Below, piece after piece: positions 21,774-27,571 of a DNA stretch of 27,571 bases. The translations under genes were made by a program, and so were the position numbers. Origin of the DNA: CAYZXL01 sp964482435 (GTDB lineage: Bacteria > Auribacterota > JABMQX01). Below the pieces are notes generated by a model. It was not told where the DNA came from, searched no databases, and was given only the letters and a program-made list of their open reading frames with translations. Within the stretch, counting starts at the first letter, position 1. Each line of letters begins with the position of its first letter. The stretch spans positions 1-27,571 of the forward strand of contig CAYZXL010000066.1 of the NCBI GenBank assembly GCA_964482435.1, in the 5' to 3' direction.

Positions 21774-22909
21774 AAACCAAATACCTTATGAAGATTCCGG
21801 CGAGGATTAACATCTTGGGAAATCCGACCGATGCAAACGAGGGGGACTATCACACGATTTCAGCAGCAATAAGCCTCTTCGCGGGCGGAGTGATTGAACC
21901 TAGTGAGAAGCTGACGTTCCAGTTCTTGAAGAAAGACGACCTCGAAAACCCAATTGACTGCCAGACCGCGCGCGTCGGGCAGATTCCTTTCACGCACGAT
22001 GACAAGTTCAGGCTGTTCAAGGCGGCGGTCTCCCGGCTGCTGAGGTTTTATCCGCCTCTGAAACCTGAGATGGAGAGAACTAAGGTCCGCATTGGAATCT
22101 GGACAGAAGTTCCCCGCCAGAGCGGGTTGGGGGGATCCTCCATCATCATTCTCCTGATCCTCAACGCCCTGCGGGAGTTCTACGATTTGCCGAAGATGGA
22201 ACTCAATGATTACGTGCTTGCGGAACTTACGCAGAGGATTGAGGAAATTGATCTCGGGGTGACTTGCGGGTTCTCTGATAGGTACGTGGCGCAGATGGGG
22301 GGACTGGCGTACGTGGATTACCGGGGCAAGCTCTTCCACAAGAACATGTTCGAGGAGCCGCTGGCGACGTACGAGCGGCTGAACGTCTCCATAAAAGACA
22401 TGATGTTCATTATTGGCTCAAGCGGGGTGATAAGAGAGTCCGGAAGCGTTCATTCTGTCCTTCGAGGACGCTTCCTTCTCGAGTACGAGAAGAAGATGAC
22501 ATATCCGGATTACACTTCGCCAATCCTGGAGAAATTCGAGGAAGTCGCGAAGACGGCGTGGGTCGGGAAGATACATTTGCTGAGGGGTGACCTGGAAGCG
22601 TTCGGGGGGCTTATGAACAAGAATCACCAACTGGTCAATGAAATCATGCTCTACTGCGGCTTTCTCGATGGAGCGGGGGAGGCGAACAACCTCTTGATCT
22701 CGGCGGCTCTTGAGGCAGGGGCGCTCGGCGCAAAGCTGACGGGTGCGGGCGGGGGCGGGTCGGTTTTCGCCCTGGTGCGCCCGAAAGACAACAAGAAGGT
22801 TTTCGGTGCCATGAAGCGTGCTGCCGAAAAGAAGGGTCTTACCGAGGCACACTTCTTCAGGGTCTCAGTCGTCGAGAAGGGAGCAAACGTCACGAAAGCG
22901 GAGAAATGA
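21770..22909 (+). CDS. GHMP-family sugar kinase (glucuronokinase-like)
   Basis: A 379-aa small-molecule kinase of the GHMP family. Motif 1 is PARINILGNPTD (10-21), motif 2, the phosphate-binding loop, is PRQSGLGGSS (115-124), and motif 3 is KLTGAGGGGS (322-331). GFSDRYVAQMGG supplies the likely catalytic-region Asp. The 'LGNPTD...GDYHTISAAI' opening resembles plant-type glucuronokinase and heptose-kinase (HddA-like) members more than galactokinase, homoserine kinase or IspE, so a sugar or sugar acid 1-kinase is the best guess. The substrate is not determined. ATG 21770 overlaps the murB stop (ATGA), with GGGAGA about 8 nt upstream, so it is translationally coupled to a cell-wall gene, which is unusual for a catabolic kinase. 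Confidence 0.85.
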   Translation: MKTKYLMKIPARINILGNPTDANEGDYHTISAAISLFAGGVIEPSEKLTFQFLKKDDLENPIDCQTARVGQIPFTHDDKFRLFKAAVSRLLRFYPPLKPEMERTKVRIGIWTEVPRQSGLGGSSIIILLILNALREFYDLPKMELNDYVLAELTQRIEEIDLGVTCGFSDRYVAQMGGLAYVDYRGKLFHKNMFEEPLATYERLNVSIKDMMFIIGSSGVIRESGSVHSVLRGRFLLEYEKKMTYPDYTSPILEKFEEVAKTAWVGKIHLLRGDLEAFGGLMNKNHQLVNEIMLYCGFLDGAGEANNLLISAALEAGALGAKLTGAGGGGSVFALVRPKDNKKVFGAMKRAAEKKGLTEAHFFRVSVVEKGANVTKAEK

Positions 22910-23043
22910 CGGCTCCTGCCTTCACGGACGGCCAGCGACCACCAGCGCAAAAAGTATTGGCGACGACGCACAATCGGCGCAACGACGAAATGCTGGCTGA
23001 GATCACCGGATCAGCGGACAGAACGGTTGCCGGGAAACACCTG

Positions 23044-23508
23044 TCAGAACTTGATCCCGCCTGTCGTAACCCTGTTGAGGTAGAAGGTGGCTGTCTGGCC
23101 CGGGCTCGTCGCTGCAGTCGCAGTGCCTCCGGTCGTGGTGGTAACCGTAGTCCCGCTTGCCGTGTAAGTTCCCCGGATTTCGCTTCCGTCGCTGCTGATG
23201 TAGGCGTAGATGTCGGTTCCCTCGATGGCCAGGACGTTTCCGTCAATGGTGCCTCTGAAACGTGCAAGCCCCGGGAAAGAACTGACTCCGGTGACCGTGT
23301 TTGTGTTCTGGCGGAAGGTGAACTCGATCGGGAAAAAGTAGTTGCCGGAGACGTTCGGGTCTCTCGCCTCGCCCTCCCATGTGCCGGTGATGTCTGCGAC
23401 GGGCGCGACAAGGTTTGCCTTGCCTCCGCCCCCGCCACATCCGAGAATGACCGAAAGGGTTACCAGTAACAACGCCGCAGCGAAGCACTTAGAAGTTCTA
23501 CCGAGCAT
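23044..23508 (-). CDS. Small beta-rich lipoprotein of unknown function
   Basis: A 154-aa protein of no recognised family. ATG 23508 is chosen because it lies about 48 nt from a good promoter (23563-23591) and starts a textbook lipoprotein signal (hydrophobic 9-22, lipobox ILGC with C24, then GGGGG). A TTG at 23541 has GGAAGG near it but would add 11 polar residues and begin only about 15 nt from the transcript start. The mature part has GTWEGE, FTFRQNTNTVTGVSSF, FRGTIDGNVLAIEG and IRGTYTASGTTV, an alternating beta-strand pattern like the lipocalin-like 'GTW.G...G.VTG...G.I.G' repeat proteins. It is probably outer-membrane anchored. It is on the same strand as the TPR lipoprotein but has its own promoter. 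Confidence 0.75.
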   Translation of the reverse strand: MLGRTSKCFAAALLLVTLSVILGCGGGGGKANLVAPVADITGTWEGEARDPNVSGNYFFPIEFTFRQNTNTVTGVSSFPGLARFRGTIDGNVLAIEGTDIYAYISSDGSEIRGTYTASGTTVTTTTGGTATAATSPGQTATFYLNRVTTGGIKF

Positions 23509-23562
23509 ATCTCGTTTTCTCTCCCTGAATTTGTGTGGCAATTGCCTTCCTTTGATGGAGTG

Positions 23563-23591
23563 ATTCTATGCCTATCACACGCAATCGTCAA
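23563..23591 (-). promoter_or_regulatory. Sigma70-like promoter for the small lipoprotein
   Basis: On the - strand, TTGACG (23591-23586, 5/6) and TAGAAT (23568-23563, 5/6) are exactly 17 nt apart. Transcription would start near 23556, leaving a leader of about 47 nt to ATG 23508. Confidence 0.6.
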
Positions 23592-23673
23592 TTAAGACGA
23601 GCGAAAGCCTCGTTTGTTCGCAAGAAAATGGGCAGTCGCTCAATCCGCGCATGTACACCGGCGGACCCGAAGC

Positions 23674-24675
23674 CTATTTGGTAGAAGGCTTCTCGGACTC
23701 GAGGTGGAGAAGTTCCTCGATCAGCTTAGCGGCTTCCCCTTTTTCTTTCTTGAGGAGCCGGTAGTTTTGGCAGCGCGAAAGATAGTCCTTGGCAACGCCG
23801 CTTTCCGGGTCGAGGGCGAGGACTCGGCGGAACGTGTCCTCAGCCGCGTCAATCTTCCCCGCCTCGTAGCAGAGCTTGCCGATGGATATGAGTGCCTCGA
23901 GCTTCTTGGCCTTGTCGAGCTCTGCGGGGGGAACCTCGGCAGGTTCCGGGCCGATCACGTCGGGAATAACCAGTGGCGGTTCCCCGGGTGACTCGGCGGA
24001 CATCACCTTTTCCGGCGGAGGATTCCGTTGCTTTTCGTACGTCGAGATTTCGTCGCCAACGAGTTTGGCGATTTGCTCCATGTCGTCGGAAATCCGCCAG
24101 AGGGGACCGCGCATCCTCGTTGGAATCAGAATGACCGTCCCTGTCGCGGCGTGCAGGAACGGTTCTATTCTCCATCCGCCGCCCTCCTTGCGGCAATGGA
24201 GGCGAACAAGGGCATATTTCTCCCTTTCTCCGATGGAATACGGATGGTGAACCGTCAGGAGGGCATACACAACGGAATGGTCATCCGAAAAATCGTACTG
24301 GTCGAAAAATGACACGGAGACCCGCGTATCGGTAGCCGTGCGGCTGCCGACCAGGACAGGAACCTCGTTGTTCCGAACAAAGACGAAGCTCTGGTAGGAG
24401 ATGACGCCCCTGGCTTTGGCTGTGAGGAGGTCGTACATTTCCCTCTGTATGGCAGGGTTGAACAGCCCCTTGAGGTATCTTCTTGCAACTTCTTTTGGGG
24501 GAATGGGTTCCAGCGGCGCGCGTCGAACCGGAAAGCAGCCACCCAGGCCAATGCAGAGAAGCGAAATAAGAACGATGAGCTTTCTCCGGGCCGGATGAGT
24601 AGGCTTTTGCAGGACACTCCGCGGCGCGGGCGGCGAATCGGTGGAAGAACCGGGGAAGTCAAACGAGCCTTTCAT
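23674..24675 (-). CDS. TPR-containing lipoprotein of unknown function
   Basis: A 333-aa protein with no assigned name. After a long polar N-region (residues 1-31) comes a hydrophobic stretch (33-45) and a lipobox LGGC (C47), so a mature lipoprotein is likely even though the n-region is unusually long. A start between the two cannot be excluded, but no better ATG/GTG/TTG is seen. The middle part (about 55-215) looks like an NTF2/lumazine-type mixed alpha/beta region (KGLFNPAIQREMYDLLTAKAR, VVYALLTVHHPYSIGEREKYALVRLHC). The C-terminus has a TPR-like helix pair, ISIGKLCYEAGKIDAAEDTF plus RVLALDPESG, then a charged helical tail. ATG 24675 has TGAGG 4 nt upstream. It sits 32 bp after the GspB-like gene, so the pair is probably an operon and could work with a secretion or pilus apparatus. 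Confidence 0.8.
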   Translation of the reverse strand: MKGSFDFPGSSTDSPPAPRSVLQKPTHPARRKLIVLISLLCIGLGGCFPVRRAPLEPIPPKEVARRYLKGLFNPAIQREMYDLLTAKARGVISYQSFVFVRNNEVPVLVGSRTATDTRVSVSFFDQYDFSDDHSVVYALLTVHHPYSIGEREKYALVRLHCRKEGGGWRIEPFLHAATGTVILIPTRMRGPLWRISDDMEQIAKLVGDEISTYEKQRNPPPEKVMSAESPGEPPLVIPDVIGPEPAEVPPAELDKAKKLEALISIGKLCYEAGKIDAAEDTFRRVLALDPESGVAKDYLSRCQNYRLLKKEKGEAAKLIEELLHLESEKPSTK

Positions 24676-24707
24676 TCTGCCTCAGAAGCGCTCGACGCAA
24701 GAGCCTC

Positions 24708-25553
24708 TCAGTAACTGACGACCTTTTCGACGGCTCCGAAGCGGAGCTTCACGCTGTCGGTGCCGATCTCGACGACTTCGACGCCGTTGATGGACTCGCC
24801 GACCTTCAGCGCCTTGCCATTAATGAGGGCCTCCGGCGATTTCGGGTCAAACCGAAAGATGCCCTGAAGCACAATCCCCGCGAAGGGGTCCGGCCGCTCG
24901 GCGGGGGCCGCCTGTCCCACGGGAGCGGGCTGCGGGACAACTCCGGTGCCGCTCGGAACAACCGGTGCAGGCTTCGGTGCCAACTCCCGGACAGGCTTTG
25001 GCAGAGATTTCTCAGCGGCGACGGGAGGAACGGTTGCGGCGGGGACCTTGCCCTGATCAGGCGCTGTCCTGACGGCGGTTTCTCTGTTAGAAGGCGCGCT
25101 CAAGGCCTTCGCGGGCGGTCCTTCAACAACGCTGGTCGGCCGCGAAGCCGGCAAAGTTGGTTCGGGAGCCTTCTCCGGAACGCGGCCCACCGCTTTGTCA
25201 GGCGCCCTGCCCGGCAATCGTTCCGGGGACACCGCCGGCGAAGGCAAAGCCTCCTGCCGTCCTGTGCCCAGAGGGAGACCTTCCGCCTCACGCTCCGGCA
25301 ACGAGGCAACCCTGTCTCCTTCGGTTCTCGTCGGGGTTCTTCCCCGCACGAATTGCTTATAGAGCGTCACGGCGCCGAAGCCGGCGGCACCGACAACCAG
25401 AAGAACAATGACAACCTGAATCGCTCGCCTGGCGCCGCTCGCTTTTGGCACCTCAACGTCCGGCTCCTCGAGAGACACCGGCACAATTTGCTGGACCCCC
25501 TCCTCTCCGACCTCCTTCTTCCTCTTTTTAACCGCGTCGGTTATCGTACTCAA
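24708..25553 (-). CDS. GspB/PilP-like type II secretion assembly protein (inner-membrane, Pro-rich linker)
   Basis: A 281-aa protein. The start is set at TTG 25553 because GGAGGTGA (25559-25566) lies just upstream at normal spacing; a GTG at 25562 would lie within that site. The product then begins MSTITDAVKKRKKE, the short basic cytoplasmic N-terminus usual for GspB-type proteins. One membrane segment follows (about 44-65), then a long Pro/Ala-rich periplasmic linker (about 70-220), and a small C-terminal domain (about 223-281) with LQGIFRFDPKSPEALINGKALKVGESING, the 'L.G...(S/P).A.INGk.l..Ge' pattern shared by GspB, GspC-HR and PilP domains. Such proteins help build the secretin channel of type II secretion or type IV pili. 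Neither secretin nor GspE is in the window. The exact family is inferred. Confidence 0.75.
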   Translation of the reverse strand: MSTITDAVKKRKKEVGEEGVQQIVPVSLEEPDVEVPKASGARRAIQVVIVLLVVGAAGFGAVTLYKQFVRGRTPTRTEGDRVASLPEREAEGLPLGTGRQEALPSPAVSPERLPGRAPDKAVGRVPEKAPEPTLPASRPTSVVEGPPAKALSAPSNRETAVRTAPDQGKVPAATVPPVAAEKSLPKPVRELAPKPAPVVPSGTGVVPQPAPVGQAAPAERPDPFAGIVLQGIFRFDPKSPEALINGKALKVGESINGVEVVEIGTDSVKLRFGAVEKVVSY

Positions 25554-25558
25554 CTTCC

Positions 25559-25566
25559 TCACCTCC
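25559..25566 (-). promoter_or_regulatory. Near-perfect Shine-Dalgarno GGAGGTGA that decides a TTG start
   Basis: On the - strand GGAGGTGA, complementary to the 16S anti-SD, ends 5 nt before TTG 25553. A GTG that would otherwise start the frame overlaps this site and has no ribosome-binding site of its own. Confidence 0.7.
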
Positions 25567-25631
25567 GCTCTTTACTGCGGGACCCCCAGGGGACACCACC
25601 TAACGTTAGCAGATGGATCCTTTCAGGCAAC

Positions 25632-27383
25632 TTATGCATGCGCCGTTTGCCTCTTTATTTCAAGCAGCTCCTTCATGACAGGAAAATGATTTTCGGCGAA
25701 GTCTTTTGTGCCAAAGGAATCGTGCAGGCGACGGTAAAGCCTGAAGAGCCTGTCGTAAGCCGCCTTGTTTTCGGGATTGGGACGATAAACAATGTCCTTC
25801 AACCCGCACATGACTTCTTGAGCATCCTCGACTCTCCGATAGACGCCGGCCGCGACCGCACCAAACATCGCCGTGCCTAAAGCGCACGTCTGAGCGGAGC
25901 GCGAAATTTTTATCGGTCTTCCCATAATATCAGCGTGAATCTGCATAACGTAGGGATTTTTCTCCGCGAGTCCGCCACAGGTGATAACGTCGTTCACGGC
26001 GACGCCGTATTCGGTGAAGCGCTCCATTATAACCCTTGCGCCGAAAGCCGTTCCTTCTATCAGCGCCCGGAAAATCTCCTCCGGTTTTGTCTGGAGGTTC
26101 AGCCCGACAATCAAGCCGCTCAGGTTCGGGTCAACGAGGACTGTGCGGTTTCCGTTATGCCAGTCGAGGGCGAGAAGACCCGATTGTCCAGGGCGGAGCT
26201 TGTCGCCTTTCTCGCTCAGCACATCGTACGCGGTGTCTTTTGCCTCCTTCATCAACGCGGAAATGCTCTCGGCGTTGAGCCTCTTCCCGAAGGAGGTTCT
26301 CGGGAGAATGTTCTCCAAGGGCCATCTCACCTCGTCCCTGTACCAGGCGTAAATGTCGCCGACGGCGGATTGTCCCGCCTCCAGCCCGATGCAGCCGGGG
26401 ACGATTGAGCCATCAACCTGGCCGCAGATTCCCTTAATTGCGACGTTCAGGAAACCGGGCGAGGCAATCATCATGTCGCAGGTCGAGGTTCCCATGATTT
26501 TGACGAGCGTCCCTTCGCGGATGCCCGCGCCGACGGCGCCCGTGTGGGCGTCAAAGGCTCCCGCCGCGACGGCGATTCCGTCCTTCAAACCGAGCTTCTT
26601 CGCCCATTCCTTGCACAATCGGCCGACCTTTTTGTCGGCTGTATGCGTCTCCTCGTAAAGCTTCGCGACGATTCCGTTGAGATTCTTGTCCACGCGAGAG
26701 AAGAACTCCTGGGGCGGCAGCCCGCCCCATTCCGCGTTGAACATTGCTTTGTGCCCGGAAGCGCAGCGGCTTCGCGCTATCTTCTTGGGGTCCGTTTCGC
26801 CAGCCAGCAAAGCGGGCATTAAATCGCAGTGCTCGACAAAGCTGCCGGCTGCCGCGAAGACCTCCGGGTCCACCCGCGACAGGTGCAGAATCTTCGAGAA
26901 GAACCACTCGGAGGAATACGTCCCGCCGCAATACCTTGTGTAATCTACCCTCTCGCGCTTGGCTTGCTCGGTAAACCGCGCTGCCTCCGCAAAGCTGGTG
27001 TGGTCTTTCCAGAGCCACGCCATGGCGTTCGGATTGTTCTTGAACCTCTTGTTGAACGAGAGAGGCATGCCCGACTCGTCAACCGGAATGGGGGTGCTTC
27101 CGGTGGTGTCAACGCCTATCCCTACGATGTTCGCCGCGACGTCCCCGTGGTCGGAGGCGTCCTCAATTGCGCCCTTGACCGAGTCTTCAAGCCCCTCGAT
27201 GTACTCCACCGGGTCCTGCCGCGCGAAATTTGGGTCGCCCGGTTTCTCGATAATGCCATCTTTGCCGCGGGTATAGTCGTGGACGTAAGTGCCGACTTCC
27301 TCCCCGGTTTGCACGTCAACGATGACTGCGCGAACAGAGTTCGTGCCAAAGTCCAGTCCCAGAGCGAATTTTCTCTTTTCCAT
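25632..27383 (-). CDS. araB: Ribulokinase-like FGGY carbohydrate kinase
   Basis: A 583-aa protein of the FGGY family, close to the usual AraB length (about 560-570). It phosphorylates L-ribulose, or a related ketose, with ATP in the cytoplasm. The N-terminal phosphate-binding motif GLDFGTNSVRA (9-19) and the following VDVQTGEEVGTYVHDYTRG match AraB. Further motifs are GVDTTGSTPIPVD, GGTYSSEWFFSKILHL, GAFDAHTGAVGAG, and IMGTSTCDMM with the catalytic-domain turn, then ITCGGLAEKNPYVMQIHADIMGRPI, the C-terminal FGGY signature region. ATG 27383 has AGGAGGG 3 nt upstream. The usual partners araA and araD are not in the window. Downstream lies the GspB-like gene 78 bp away. D-ribulose or xylulose kinase activity cannot be ruled out. 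Confidence 0.88.
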   Translation of the reverse strand: MEKRKFALGLDFGTNSVRAVIVDVQTGEEVGTYVHDYTRGKDGIIEKPGDPNFARQDPVEYIEGLEDSVKGAIEDASDHGDVAANIVGIGVDTTGSTPIPVDESGMPLSFNKRFKNNPNAMAWLWKDHTSFAEAARFTEQAKRERVDYTRYCGGTYSSEWFFSKILHLSRVDPEVFAAAGSFVEHCDLMPALLAGETDPKKIARSRCASGHKAMFNAEWGGLPPQEFFSRVDKNLNGIVAKLYEETHTADKKVGRLCKEWAKKLGLKDGIAVAAGAFDAHTGAVGAGIREGTLVKIMGTSTCDMMIASPGFLNVAIKGICGQVDGSIVPGCIGLEAGQSAVGDIYAWYRDEVRWPLENILPRTSFGKRLNAESISALMKEAKDTAYDVLSEKGDKLRPGQSGLLALDWHNGNRTVLVDPNLSGLIVGLNLQTKPEEIFRALIEGTAFGARVIMERFTEYGVAVNDVITCGGLAEKNPYVMQIHADIMGRPIKISRSAQTCALGTAMFGAVAAGVYRRVEDAQEVMCGLKDIVYRPNPENKAAYDRLFRLYRRLHDSFGTKDFAENHFPVMKELLEIKRQTAHA

Positions 27384-27571
27384 CGCCCTCCTTTCGGGTC
27401 TTTAGCCGTCGGAAGAAATTGACGAAGAATTGCTGGGGCGGCTTCGTTTCCGCACTCGCCACTGAAGTCAAATTACCACAATTGCCCCCCGTTTGCAACC
27501 CACAGACCCGGTAAGGCAGCGATTCCGAAAGATGGGCGTCAGCAGGCGCGTGTAGGAGGGTAAAGGGGGCG
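27384..27571. other. Upstream region of the ribulokinase gene
   Basis: No gene is seen. The best - strand promoter pair is weak: TTGCAA (27498-27493) and TAATTT (27475-27470), 17 nt apart. The window ends before any further gene. Confidence 0.4.

Noticed and set aside
22906..23469. A 187-aa + strand open frame after the GHMP kinase
   Set aside because: It starts within the kinase stop codon region, is antisense to the small lipoprotein gene, and has an Arg/Ser/Ala-rich random-looking sequence. The - strand gene has a lipobox and a promoter.
1..27571. CRISPR array, phage or insertion sequence
   Set aside because: No regularly spaced direct repeats, no transposase, integrase or phage structural gene was seen. 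The repeats present are inverted and dispersed.

Overview
The window looks like GC-rich chromosome from an uncultivated Gram-negative bacterium. Lipoprotein signals, a MurB gene, a type II secretion GspB-like protein, very long multi-domain secreted proteins and many small intergenic palindromes point to a PVC-like or candidate-phylum lineage (Planctomycetota, Verrucomicrobiota, Hydrogenedentota, Omnitrophota or similar). This placement is an inference from style, not from a marker gene. I see no phage, transposase, CRISPR array or plasmid functions.

Layout. The left edge holds the 3' half of a tRNA-Gln(CTG). Two giant exported proteins follow on the + strand: a 1496-aa protein with an HExxH protease-like domain, a vWA domain and calcium-binding repeats, and a 1713-aa mosaic of PKD, Fn3, discoidin-like, PA14-like and CBM6-like modules. 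They share a C-terminal module. Next are an MFS transporter (-), an exported metallophosphoesterase-like protein with altered metal ligands (+), and a Tat-exported hydroxypyruvate-isomerase-like TIM barrel (-). A tiny cysteine-rich gene with a tandem CC-x2-C-x5-C repeat sits behind a near-consensus promoter, followed by an ApbE-type flavin transferase lipoprotein. A sugar ABC importer (binding protein plus two permeases, no ATPase) is next, then a tightly overlapping nusB-murB-GHMP kinase operon. The right end is a - strand run: ribulokinase, GspB-like protein, TPR lipoprotein and, from its own promoter, a small beta-rich lipoprotein.

How the genes may work together. Much of the content fits a saccharide-degrading lifestyle: carbohydrate-binding modules outside, type II secretion-type export, sugar import by ABC and MFS systems, and intracellular sugar kinases. 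The nusB-murB part is housekeeping.

The intergenic DNA is unusually structured. There are three clusters of perfect hairpins with 3-nt loops sharing one 13-bp core, several longer imperfect palindromes of the GCGTCTTGGCG / AACCGCAGAG type, and one AGGATAACAGGA-type palindrome. Five good sigma70-like promoters, all with 17-nt spacers, can be placed. The items I would follow first are the cysteine-rich microprotein and the triplet-loop hairpin family.
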